DNA of 64,000 nucleotides. Source: Proteobacteria bacterium DTSAM18. GTDB lineage: Bacteria; Myxococcota_A; UBA796; GCA-2862545. The stretch covers positions 546,431 to 610,430 of the forward strand of contig JARACJ010000002.1 of the NCBI GenBank assembly GCA_028767165.1. The letters are read 5' to 3'. Shown here piece by piece: positions 37,382 through 45,285 of the stretch (position 1 is the first letter of the stretch; every line of letters starts with the position of its first letter). Made by a program: the position numbers and the translations under genes. The notes beneath the pieces were generated by a model. It searched no databases. It was not told where the DNA came from and saw nothing but the letters and a program-made list of their open reading frames with translations.

Positions 37382-38542
37382 GTGAAGCGTTCTCTGTGGC
37401 TGTCCTGTGTGTTCCTCGCCGCCTGTGGGGCACCGCCGCCCGAACCACCGGCCTCCATGGCGGCCCGGGTCGAGGCTGCGGACCACCTGGCGAAGAACCT
37501 GGGAGCCACCGCCGTGGCCTGTCCGGTCGGCGAAGACCACGACGGCGAGCGGCCGGCGCAGGAGCAGCTCGCCGATATCTTCTGGGCGGTGGAGGATGGC
37601 TGGTTGGTGGGCGTGAGCCAGTACGCAACCGGCGAGCGGCGCATGGGAGACGCCCTGGTGCGCTGGCGGGCCCGGCGGCGCGGTCGGGGCACGGACTGTG
37701 AGGTGGCGCCGGTGCAGACGGCCACGGTGGTGGTGCGACCGGTCCTGGGAGACGGGAGCCCGGCGGTGGTCAAGGACGACGCCGGGCGCCGTGGGGCGGT
37801 GATCGGCTGTGGCGTGAAGGGCATGGAGCTCCAGGACGACGGCACCTTCTCGTCCGAGGTGGTGATCCGTGAGGATGGGATGTGTCTGCTGAGCTCCATC
37901 TGGCCTCACGCCCTGGTGGAGGGAGCGGACACGTCGAAGCCCCTGGTGGGGGTCGCCTCCATCATGGGCTTGCGTCCCGGTGAGGTCCGGGAGGTGGAGC
38001 TGGTGGTCGACGGCTCGCCCGAGCAGCTGGCGGACCTGGTGAACCAGGGTGGCTCCCCCGTCGATCAGATCCGGGGCATCTGGTCGCTGTTGACGACGGG
38101 CTCGAGGGACGAGCGGCCGTGGACCTCCCAGCAGATGGCCGGCTGGCTGTCGTCGCCCACCCTCACGGAGGGGGCGTCGCCCGAAGCCGCCGCGTTGATC
38201 ACCGAGGCCGCGGAGGCATACCGGCAGGCAGCGGAGCGGTCGGCGGAACGCAAGCACGCCCGGCACCAGGCCATGGAGGCGGCGGGCGACACACCGGGGC
38301 AGCGGTCCGCGGCACGTGCGAAGGCCGCGGAACGAAGCCTGTCCTACGCGCAGCAGAAGGCGGCGTGGGTGGCCATCCGCGACGGCGAGGCGTCCCCGGA
38401 GGAGAAGGAGCGCGCGAGGCAGGCATTCGAGGCCCATCAGGAGGACTACTGTGCCTGGATGGCCGACCCGGCCCATGCGGCGGGGGTAGCGGTTCATCGG
38501 GATTGCGAGCAGAGGGTGGATCGGGTGACGCCTACGGAATGA
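37382..38542 (+). CDS. Envelope lipoprotein array member 3
   Basis: A 386-residue lipoprotein with lipobox FLAAC (Cys15). It has RVEAADHLAKNLGATAVACPVG, WAVEDGWLVGVSQYATGE, TDCEVAPVQTATVVVRPVLGDG and MCLLSSIWPHAL, closely matching member 2. The helical C-terminus ends in DYCAWMADP. The start is taken as GTG 37382, which gives a compact KRSLWLSCVFLAAC signal and has GAGG about 10 nt upstream; an in-frame ATG at 37361 would add seven residues and is possible. It overlaps member 4 by 4 nt (ATGA). Confidence 0.72.
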   Translation: MKRSLWLSCVFLAACGAPPPEPPASMAARVEAADHLAKNLGATAVACPVGEDHDGERPAQEQLADIFWAVEDGWLVGVSQYATGERRMGDALVRWRARRRGRGTDCEVAPVQTATVVVRPVLGDGSPAVVKDDAGRRGAVIGCGVKGMELQDDGTFSSEVVIREDGMCLLSSIWPHALVEGADTSKPLVGVASIMGLRPGEVREVELVVDGSPEQLADLVNQGGSPVDQIRGIWSLLTTGSRDERPWTSQQMAGWLSSPTLTEGASPEAAALITEAAEAYRQAAERSAERKHARHQAMEAAGDTPGQRSAARAKAAERSLSYAQQKAAWVAIRDGEASPEEKERARQAFEAHQEDYCAWMADPAHAAGVAVHRDCEQRVDRVTPTE

Positions 38543-39237
38543 GAGTCCTCATCTCCCTCACGCTGCTCCTGGTGATCGTCGGAGTCGGCTACCTGATGCT
38601 GGTGGAAGACGAGCCCGTGCTCCCCGTCGATCCGCCACCCGTGGCCCAGCCCGAGATCCGGCGGGTAGACGATGGGGAGGTCGAGCGTCCCGGTGCGCGC
38701 ATCCCCCCGGTGGTCGACCCGGCCGCGGGCTCGCTGGCGCCGGCCTCCCGGGTGCTGGCCAACGCCCGTGTCGCCGAGGAGGCCGGGCTCGTCGCCATCC
38801 ACTGTGAGGCGGACGGCATGGAGGACCAGCGGGTGTGGTCACCGGAGCAGGCACAGGGCGCCCGCATCGAAGGCGGCTGGCTGTACGCCACCGTTCCGGC
38901 CACCCAGGGGGTGTTCGCGCTGGGCGACCTCGAGGTGCACTGGCGGGCGAACCACCTTGGCGAGGCCGTGCCCTGCTGGACCCATCCGCTGCGACCCCAG
39001 CTGGCGCCCGAGGGAGCGGTGCCCGAGGAAGAGGCCGAGGTGCGTCCGCGGGGACCGGGCGGGGAGGTCCTCCGTGCCGTGGGTCAGGAGTGGAAGGAGC
39101 TGTCGACCGAGCGGGTGGCGGCCGACCTGCAGACGCGGCGGGACGCGATCGAGCGGGCGCTGGCGCGGCCGGGGCTCACGCCGGAGGTGCGGAAGGTACT
39201 GCTCGGGGAGCGGGCGGCGTTGGCGAAGGGCCCCTGA
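38539..39237 (+). CDS. Envelope protein array member 4 (short)
   Basis: A 232-residue protein anchored by one N-terminal helix (LISLTLLLVIVGVGYLML) instead of a lipobox. Residues 70-150 keep the family pattern: ARVAEEAGLVAIHC, IEGGWLYATVPATQG, LEVHWRANHLGEAVPC. The middle beta part of members 2 and 3 is missing, and the C-terminal helices are short. It is probably a shortened paralogue. It is translated by coupling to member 3 through an ATGA overlap. It is followed by 94 bp and the acylphosphatase gene. Confidence 0.72.
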   Translation: MRVLISLTLLLVIVGVGYLMLVEDEPVLPVDPPPVAQPEIRRVDDGEVERPGARIPPVVDPAAGSLAPASRVLANARVAEEAGLVAIHCEADGMEDQRVWSPEQAQGARIEGGWLYATVPATQGVFALGDLEVHWRANHLGEAVPCWTHPLRPQLAPEGAVPEEEAEVRPRGPGGEVLRAVGQEWKELSTERVAADLQTRRDAIERALARPGLTPEVRKVLLGERAALAKGP

Positions 39238-39331
39238 CGCGCAGGGATTGTCACCTTCCTGGCGCGCGACCTGCCCTCAACCCCCTTACACTCCTTCCGT
39301 ACCGGGTACTGATCCAGAACGAGGAGTCCCC

Positions 39332-39613
39332 ATGCCCAACAGAGCGGTCAAGGTGCGCATCGAAGGCAAGGTCCAGGGGGTCTGGTACCGCGCCTGGACG
39401 GAGGAGACGGCCCAGGGGCTGGGCTTGTCGGGCTGGGTCCGCAACCTGTCCGACGGAGCGGTCCAGGCGGTGTTCTACGGGGCGACCGAGGATGTCGAGC
39501 GCATGCTGGTCAACTGCCGGAAGGGGCCGCCGCTCGCCCAGGTGACCCACGTGGAGGCCCACGAGTGTGATCCGCCTCGGTCCTCGGGTTTCGAGGTGCG
39601 CGGCAACGGGTGA
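39332..39613 (+). CDS. acyP: Acylphosphatase
   Basis: A 93-residue cytoplasmic enzyme that hydrolyses acyl phosphates. KVQGVWYRAWTEETAQGLGLSGWVRNLSDGAVQ is the family core with the catalytic Arg (VWYRAW) and Asn (RNLSDG). The usual GxVQGVxFR form has Tyr here instead of Phe, which is tolerated. Length is normal. GAGGAG lies 7 nt upstream. A strong terminator follows at 39645. Confidence 0.95.
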   Translation: MPNRAVKVRIEGKVQGVWYRAWTEETAQGLGLSGWVRNLSDGAVQAVFYGATEDVERMLVNCRKGPPLAQVTHVEAHECDPPRSSGFEVRGNG

Positions 39614-39644
39614 CGCCGGCTCGTGAGGGGCTCGTCCCCACCAG

Positions 39645-39671
39645 ACCCGACGGGCGGACCCGTCGGGTTTT
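39645..39671 (+). terminator. Rho-independent terminator after acyP
   Basis: ACCCGACGGG and CCCGTCGGGT form a perfect 10-bp stem with a CGGA loop, followed by TTT. It sits 31 nt after the acyP stop and insulates the P450 promoter region. Confidence 0.88.
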
Positions 39672-39696
39672 GTCGTCTCGGGGTTGCGCGCCTTCC

Positions 39697-39733
39697 TGAT
39701 AGAGCTATCAATCGTTGGCTGATAGAGCTATCA
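39697..39733. promoter_or_regulatory. Two identical palindromic operators upstream of the P450 gene
   Basis: TGATAGAGCTATCA occurs at 39697-39710 and again at 39720-39733, 23 bp centre to centre. Each is a perfect 6-bp inverted repeat (TGATAG/CTATCA) with an AG spacer. They lie 20-57 bp before the P450 start, where a repressor would block transcription. A TetR gene follows the P450 gene, so it is the likely ligand-responsive regulator, as BM3R1 is for the related Bacillus P450. Binding is inferred. Confidence 0.75.
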
Positions 39734-39753
39734 GAGAAGTCCTGGAGGTCCAG

Positions 39754-42700
39754 ATGGACGGCAAGCTCGCAGACATCCCCCAGCCCCGTGAACTCCCCAT
39801 CCTCGGCCATGCGCTGGAGATCGGCGGAGAGGGCGTCGTCGACTCCCTCGCCCGGCTCGCCCGGGAGCAGGGGCCCATCTACCGGCTCACGTTCCCCGGG
39901 CAGTCGCTCTTGGTGGTCACCTCCCACGCCCTCGCCTCGGAGCTGTGCGACCAGACCCGCTTCCACAAGCACCTGCACGGCCCGCTGCGGGAGCTGCGCC
40001 CCCTGGCCGGCGACGGCCTGTTCACCGCCGCCCACGGCGAGGAGAACTGGGGCAGGGCCCACCGCCTGCTCATGCCGGTGTTCGGCGCCCTGGCCATGCC
40101 CACCTACTTCGAGCCCATGCTCGACATCGCCGACCAGATGCTCACCCGCTGGGAGCGCCTCGGTCCCGACGCCGTCCACGACGTCCCCGACCAGATGACC
40201 CGCCTCACGCTGGACACCCTGGCCCTGTCGGCCTTCGACTACCGGTTCAACTCCTTCTACGGCGACGAGATGCACCCCTTCGTGGACGCCATGGTGCGCG
40301 CCCTGGTGGAGGCCGGCGAGCGTCCGCGTCGCCCCAAGGTGGTCAACGCCGCGCTCCTGGGCCGCAAGAAGCGCTTCGAGGAGGACGTGCAGCTCATGTT
40401 CGGCATCACCGACGAGCTCGTCGCCCGCCGCCGTGCGCGCCTGCCCGATGGCGACGGGCCCAACGACCTGCTGCAACGGATGCTCACCTCCGCCGACCCC
40501 CTCACGGGCGAGCGCCTGAGCGACGAGAACATCCGCTACCAGCTCATCACGTTCCTCATCGCCGGCCACGAGACCACCAGCGGCCTGCTGTCCTACGCCA
40601 CCTACCGCCTCATCCGGCACCCCGACGTGTGGGCCAGGCTGCAGGCCCAGGTGGACGAGGTCCTCGGCGACCGCATGCCGACCCAGGAGGACATGGCGAG
40701 GCTGCCCTTCGTCGATCAGGTGCTCAAGGAGACCCTGCGTCTGCACCCGACGGCGCCGGCCTTCGCCGTGGAGCCCAAGGAAGACACCATCGTCGGCGGT
40801 CGCTACGCCGTCCGCAAGGGCGAGGAGCTGCTGGTGGCGCTGGCGCCCCTGCACCGGGATCCGGCGGTCTGGCCTGATCCCGAGGCCTTCCGGCCCGAGC
40901 GCTTCGCACCGGACGCCCCGCCCATCCCCGCGAACGCCTGGATGCCCTTCGGCAGCGGCGAGCGCGCCTGCATCGGCCGGCAGTTCGCCCTGGCGGAGGC
41001 CCGGCTGGTGCTCGCGATGATGGCCCAGCGCTTCGACATCGCCTTCGACGGGTCCTACACCCTGCGCAACAAGGAGACGCTGACCATCAAGCCCGACGGT
41101 CTGCGGATCCGGGTGCGCCAGCGGAAGGCGATCCGGCGTGCCCCGGCGCCCACGTCCGCCGTCGATCCCGTCGAGGCACCGTCCGTGGCGGTGCACGGTA
41201 CCCCCCTGTGCATCCTGTTCGGTACCAATGCCGGCGCCAGCGAGGGCTTCGCCCGCAAGCTCGCCGGTCAGGCCCGGGCGAGGGGCTACGACCCGACCGT
41301 CGCTCCCCTCGACGAGGGCGTCGACGCGCTGCCCCGCGAGGGCGCCGTGCTGGTGGTCACCGCGTCCTACAACGGCCAGCCCCCGGACAACGCCGCCCGC
41401 TTCTGGCGCTGGGTGAACGCCCAGCCGGCCGGGTCCCTTCAGGGCGTCCGGTTCGCCGTGCTCGGCTGCGGCAACCGGGACTGGGTGGACACCTACCAGG
41501 CCATCCCCCGTGGCGTGGACGCCGCCCTGGCCGCGGCCGGGGCCACCCGCGTCGCCCCCCGGGGCGAGGCAGACGCCGCCGGGGACTTCTTCGGCGACGT
41601 CGATCGCTGGTCCCAGGCCCTGTGGCCCCGCCTCGCGGACGCCCTCGGCGTGGACGACGCGGCGACGTCCGGCCCCGGCCTGCAGCTCGAGGTCGTGCCC
41701 GACACCGCCGTCGATCTGCACAGCCGTCATCAGCTCGTGGCCGCCCGCGTCGTCGACAACCGCGAGCTGGTCGACATGACCTCGCCCCTCGGTCGCTCCA
41801 AGCGGCACCTGCAGCTGCGGCTGCCCGAGGGCGTGACCTACCGGGCCGGCGACTACCTCGCGGTGCTGCCCGAGAACGACCCCGAGCGGGTGGCGGTCGC
41901 CGTCCGCCGGTTCGGTCTCACCACGGACACCACGGTGCGCCTGTCGGGCGGCGACGACGGCGGCCTGCCCATGGACCGTCCCGTGCGCCTCGGCGAGCTA
42001 CTGTCCCGGCACGTGGAGCTGTCCACGCCGGCCACCCGTGCCGATCTGACCCGGCTCGCGGCCGTGAACCCGTGCCCGCCCCACCGGGACCACCTGCAGG
42101 CGCTCGCCGACGACGAGGCGATCTACAAGGCCGAGATCCTGGACAAGCGCACGTCGGTGCTCGACCTGCTCGTCCGCTACCCCTCCTGCGATCTGCCCCT
42201 GGCGGACTTCCTGCAGATGCTGCCGCCCATGCGCGTGCGCCAGTACTCCATCTCGTCCACGCCCCTGGAGGCCGCCGACGAGTGCAGCCTCACGGTGGCC
42301 GTGGTGGACGCCCCGGCCTGGTCCGGCGAGGGTCGCTTCCGGGGCACCTGTTCGACTCACCTCGCGCGGCGGATGCCCGGTGACGAGCTCGGCGTGGCCG
42401 TCCGCGCGCCCCACACGCCGTTCCGTCCGCCGGAGGACAACGGTCGTCCCCTGGTGCTGGTCTGCGCGGGCTCCGGTCTGGCCCCCTTCCGCGGCTTCCT
42501 GCGGGAGCGGGCCCGTCGCCACGACGACGGCGAGTCGGCCGGTCCGTCGATGCTGCTGTTCGGCTGCGACCATCCGGACGTGGACTTCCTGTACCGGGAC
42601 GAGTGGTCCGGCTTCCAGGACGATGGCTGGCTCACGGTGTGTCCGGCCTTCTTCCAGCAGCCCGACGGCGAGGTGATGTTCGTGCAGCACCGGCTGTGGC

Positions 42701-42903
42701 AGGAACGGGACGCCGTCTGGCGGCTCCTCGACGACGACGGCGTGCTCATGATCTGTGGCGACGGCCAGCGGATGGCCCCGGCCGTCCGACAGACCCTGCT
42801 GCGGATGCGTGCGGAGCGGGCCGGATCGACCGAAGAGGAGGCGGAGGCCTGGCTGCGGGCGCTGGAGCGCGAGGGCCGATACGTGGTGGACGTCTTCGCC
42901 TGA
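39754..42903 (+). CDS. Self-sufficient cytochrome P450/NADPH reductase fusion, CYP102-like
   Basis: A 1049-residue fatty-acid-hydroxylase-type fusion, the same length as P450-BM3. The P450 domain (about 1-470) has the I-helix AGHETTS (270-276), ETLR of the K-helix, and the haem-thiolate loop FGSGERACIGR with Cys406. An FMN flavodoxin domain begins near 485 (LFGTNAGASEGFARKL). The FAD domain has RQYSISS (from Arg829), and the NADPH domain has CAGSGLAPFRGFL (from Cys905). The C-terminus YVVDVFA is typical. Substrates of relatives are medium to long fatty acids. ATG 39754 has GGAGG 5 nt upstream; a TTG at 39715 lies inside the operators and is rejected. Confidence 0.95.
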   Translation: MDGKLADIPQPRELPILGHALEIGGEGVVDSLARLAREQGPIYRLTFPGQSLLVVTSHALASELCDQTRFHKHLHGPLRELRPLAGDGLFTAAHGEENWGRAHRLLMPVFGALAMPTYFEPMLDIADQMLTRWERLGPDAVHDVPDQMTRLTLDTLALSAFDYRFNSFYGDEMHPFVDAMVRALVEAGERPRRPKVVNAALLGRKKRFEEDVQLMFGITDELVARRRARLPDGDGPNDLLQRMLTSADPLTGERLSDENIRYQLITFLIAGHETTSGLLSYATYRLIRHPDVWARLQAQVDEVLGDRMPTQEDMARLPFVDQVLKETLRLHPTAPAFAVEPKEDTIVGGRYAVRKGEELLVALAPLHRDPAVWPDPEAFRPERFAPDAPPIPANAWMPFGSGERACIGRQFALAEARLVLAMMAQRFDIAFDGSYTLRNKETLTIKPDGLRIRVRQRKAIRRAPAPTSAVDPVEAPSVAVHGTPLCILFGTNAGASEGFARKLAGQARARGYDPTVAPLDEGVDALPREGAVLVVTASYNGQPPDNAARFWRWVNAQPAGSLQGVRFAVLGCGNRDWVDTYQAIPRGVDAALAAAGATRVAPRGEADAAGDFFGDVDRWSQALWPRLADALGVDDAATSGPGLQLEVVPDTAVDLHSRHQLVAARVVDNRELVDMTSPLGRSKRHLQLRLPEGVTYRAGDYLAVLPENDPERVAVAVRRFGLTTDTTVRLSGGDDGGLPMDRPVRLGELLSRHVELSTPATRADLTRLAAVNPCPPHRDHLQALADDEAIYKAEILDKRTSVLDLLVRYPSCDLPLADFLQMLPPMRVRQYSISSTPLEAADECSLTVAVVDAPAWSGEGRFRGTCSTHLARRMPGDELGVAVRAPHTPFRPPEDNGRPLVLVCAGSGLAPFRGFLRERARRHDDGESAGPSMLLFGCDHPDVDFLYRDEWSGFQDDGWLTVCPAFFQQPDGEVMFVQHRLWQERDAVWRLLDDDGVLMICGDGQRMAPAVRQTLLRMRAERAGSTEEEAEAWLRALEREGRYVVDVFA

Positions 42904-42934
42904 GGGAACTCCCCCCCGGCGACGGGAGGCTGCG

Positions 42935-43558
42935 ATGGCGGCGAAGAAGGGCGCGGACGACGGAAAGGACCGCAAGGAACGCATCCTGGAGGCGGCCATC
43001 GCCTCGTTTGCCGAGGTGGGCTTCGACGGCACCTCCACCTCGGCCGTCGCCCGCAAGGCCGGCGTCGCCCAGCCCCTCGTCCACCACCACTTCGGCTCCA
43101 AGGATGGCCTGTGGCGGGCCGCCATGGATCGGGTCTTCTCCGAGGTGCGGGTCTTCACCGCCCTCGACCCGGACCTGCCGCCCAAGGAGGCCCTCGTCAG
43201 CGTCATGCGCCGGTTCCTGCGGCTCAGCGCCCAGCGGCCGGAGGTGGCCCGCATCGTGGCCCGGGAGGGGATGACCGATGGCCCCCGCCTGCAGTACCTC
43301 GTGGAGCACTTCCTGAAGGACCGCTACGGCGAGGTGGTCGAGAGCTTCCGGCAGGGCCAGGCCACGGGCATCCTCGATCCGTCGATCCGGCCCGAGCTGC
43401 TGCTGCCGTTCGTGCTGGGAGCCGGCGCCCACTTCTTCGACGTGGCGCCGCTGGCCCGGCGTGCGCTGGGGGTGGAGCCGGAGGGGGCCGACGGCGAGGA
43501 CTTCCAGGACATGGTGGTCGACATCATCATCCGCGGGGTCATCGTCGCGCAGGACTGA
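42935..43558 (+). CDS. TetR-family transcriptional regulator
   Basis: A 207-residue repressor-type protein. The N-terminal helix-turn-helix spans about 14-60: RILEAAIASFAEVGFDGTSTSAVARKAGVAQPLVHHHFGSKDGLW, the canonical TetR pattern. The C-terminal ligand domain is divergent. It lies 31 bp after the P450 fusion gene on the same strand with its own GGGAGG, so it is probably co-transcribed and autoregulated. The targets are likely the two TGATAG palindromes upstream of the P450 gene. The ligand may be a fatty acid or its analogue, by analogy with BM3R1. Confidence 0.92.
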   Translation: MAAKKGADDGKDRKERILEAAIASFAEVGFDGTSTSAVARKAGVAQPLVHHHFGSKDGLWRAAMDRVFSEVRVFTALDPDLPPKEALVSVMRRFLRLSAQRPEVARIVAREGMTDGPRLQYLVEHFLKDRYGEVVESFRQGQATGILDPSIRPELLLPFVLGAGAHFFDVAPLARRALGVEPEGADGEDFQDMVVDIIIRGVIVAQD

Positions 43559-43576
43559 GCGGTCGTGCCGGAATGC

Positions 43577-44374
43577 TCAGGCCCCGAGGAAGAGCTGCTT
43601 CACGAAGTCGCCGAAGCTGCCCTGGAACCTGGCCCACATGCTCAGGAAGTCCATGGTGATGGCCACTGCGCAGTGCAGGGCCACGCCCCACCAGATGGAG
43701 CGGGACTTGAGCGCCATGGCGCCGAGGAGCAGGCCGGCGACGAGGGCGCCGAGGGTCTCCGACATGGGCTTGCCGAAGTGGATCATCACGTAGGGGATGC
43801 ACATGATCCACAGGCTGTAGTAGCCGAGCCGCTTGAACAGGCCGAAGGTCATGAACCCGCGGAAGAAGAACTCCACCCCGATGAACTGCATCACGTAGAA
43901 GAAGGTGTAGCTCCAGTAGACCGCGCCGCCCTGCATGGCCGGCTTGTAGAAGGGGTAGGTCTTCTGGAAGCCCGGCGTGAGGCTCACGAGGTACAGGATC
44001 GGCAGCATGAACGCGAACATGGCGAGGTACGGGCCGCCCTGCTTGAGCTGGCCCTTGAAGCTCAGGCCCCAGTCCGACGGCTTCTCCTTGAGCCACAGGA
44101 AGATGATGGCGCAGGGGATGAGCACGCGGAACAGCAGCGATGCCATGCCCCACCAGCCGTAGGGCAGGATGCCCTGCACCCAGTCCGGGAACATGGCGTC
44201 GAGCCCCCAGTCGGCACGGTGCTCCCGGTAGAACCGGGTGCGTCCGTAGTAGTGGAACAGGGTGAGCAGCACCGTGCTGGCGCCGAGGACCACGAGCGCC
44301 CGCTTGTCGGCCGGGGGGGCGTCCGGAGGGTTGGCGGGGAAGTAGCGCTTGGTCGTCTGGTGGATGCGGTTCAT
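43577..44374 (-). CDS. CPBP-like membrane protein with degenerate protease motifs
   Basis: A 265-residue polytopic membrane protein of about seven helices. GVEFFFRGFM (E168, R172) resembles the CPBP/CAAX-protease EExxxR motif but has Val at the first Glu position. A tyrosine-containing FxxxH-like motif gives His199 (PYVMIHFG), and His234 lies in LHCAVAIT. The family includes CAAX proteases and bacteriocin self-immunity proteins; the missing first Glu suggests altered or absent catalysis. The start at 44374 has a weak GGACGG upstream. It converges with the TetR gene, 18 bp apart. Confidence 0.78.
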   Translation of the reverse strand: MNRIHQTTKRYFPANPPDAPPADKRALVVLGASTVLLTLFHYYGRTRFYREHRADWGLDAMFPDWVQGILPYGWWGMASLLFRVLIPCAIIFLWLKEKPSDWGLSFKGQLKQGGPYLAMFAFMLPILYLVSLTPGFQKTYPFYKPAMQGGAVYWSYTFFYVMQFIGVEFFFRGFMTFGLFKRLGYYSLWIMCIPYVMIHFGKPMSETLGALVAGLLLGAMALKSRSIWWGVALHCAVAITMDFLSMWARFQGSFGDFVKQLFLGA

Positions 44375-44474
44375 GGTCCGTCCGGTGCGGGGCGGGGCCA
44401 CTGTACCTCCCGCGGACGGAACATGCTTCTTGCGACCCGAACCGGCCCCCGGGGGCCACTGCCGTCACCCCGCC

Positions 44475-45212
44475 TCAGCGGGCCGCGGGCTCCGAGCCGA
44501 CGAGGCGCACGTCGCAGGGCAGGGGGCCGTACTCGAGGGACATCGCAGCGGATGCGGCGTAGTACAGCTTGTCGAGGTCGGTGGCCTCGGAGCCGTTGGG
44601 GTTGGTCGACAGGTGCAGCTGCAGCTGGCCGTCTTCCTCGGCGGGCATGTTCTTCCGCAGGGTGACGTGCTGGCCGTTGACCGACAGGCTCAGGAACTCC
44701 TGGGCGTGGGCCTTCATGTGGTCGCGCAGGGTCTTGATGCCCTCGTCGTCGAGCTGGATCATGGCGTAGGGGGTGTCGAGGAAGGCCTGCACCACGGTGG
44801 CGAACTCGATGTCACTCTCGGTGAGGAAGGCCTCGCCGGGCTCGCCGGTGGGGGTGGCCAGGGGGCGCACGGCGAAGGTGCCGGGCAGGGCCAGATCCTG
44901 GGGGATGGTGGCGGCGCTGCGGGCATCCTCGGGCAGGGTGGTGGCGATGGTGAAGCCGCCGGGGGCGTCCTCGACCACGGCGTCCTCGAGGCCGATGTGC
45001 GCGAGCCGCTGCTCGATGAGCGGGCGGGCCTCCTCGCAGGCCTGGTAGGTGAGGAGCGTCTCGGCGCCGGTGGGCTCGTGGCCCTTCTGCCCGGCGACGA
45101 CGAAGCCCAGGTAGATGAACAGGACGATGGCGATGGTGACGGCGGGGATCACCAGCATCAGCACGCCGCCGAGGGTGCGGCGCTTGTAGGTCTCGTCGAG
45201 CTCTTCGGACAT
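44475..45212 (-). CDS. Membrane-anchored protein, faint SecD-like pattern
   Basis: A 245-residue protein with one transmembrane helix (about 16-40, LGGVLMLVIPAVTIAIVLFIYLG) and a soluble exported domain. Segments such as IEQRLAHIGLEDAVVEDAPGGFTIATTLP and IQLDDEGIKTLRDHMKAH faintly resemble the periplasmic alpha/beta repeats of SecD, but the other SecD helices are absent. This is a weak reading by eye. Two cysteines (near 62 and 235) could pair. The start at 45212 follows GAGG by 6 nt; an ATG 12 nt upstream is possible. No operon partner is obvious. Confidence 0.65.
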   Translation of the reverse strand: MSEELDETYKRRTLGGVLMLVIPAVTIAIVLFIYLGFVVAGQKGHEPTGAETLLTYQACEEARPLIEQRLAHIGLEDAVVEDAPGGFTIATTLPEDARSAATIPQDLALPGTFAVRPLATPTGEPGEAFLTESDIEFATVVQAFLDTPYAMIQLDDEGIKTLRDHMKAHAQEFLSLSVNGQHVTLRKNMPAEEDGQLQLHLSTNPNGSEATDLDKLYYAASAAMSLEYGPLPCDVRLVGSEPAAR

Positions 45213-45285
45213 GGGGTTCCTCACGGGGGGCCGCCGGGGGGGAAGGCGGCGCTGGGGGCGGGAATCATCACCCGGGACCTTCCGG

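Noticed and set aside
39715..39753. TTG start for the P450 fusion
   Set aside because: It would place the second operator inside the coding region and has no RBS; ATG 39754 has GGAGG at good distance and gives the family length.
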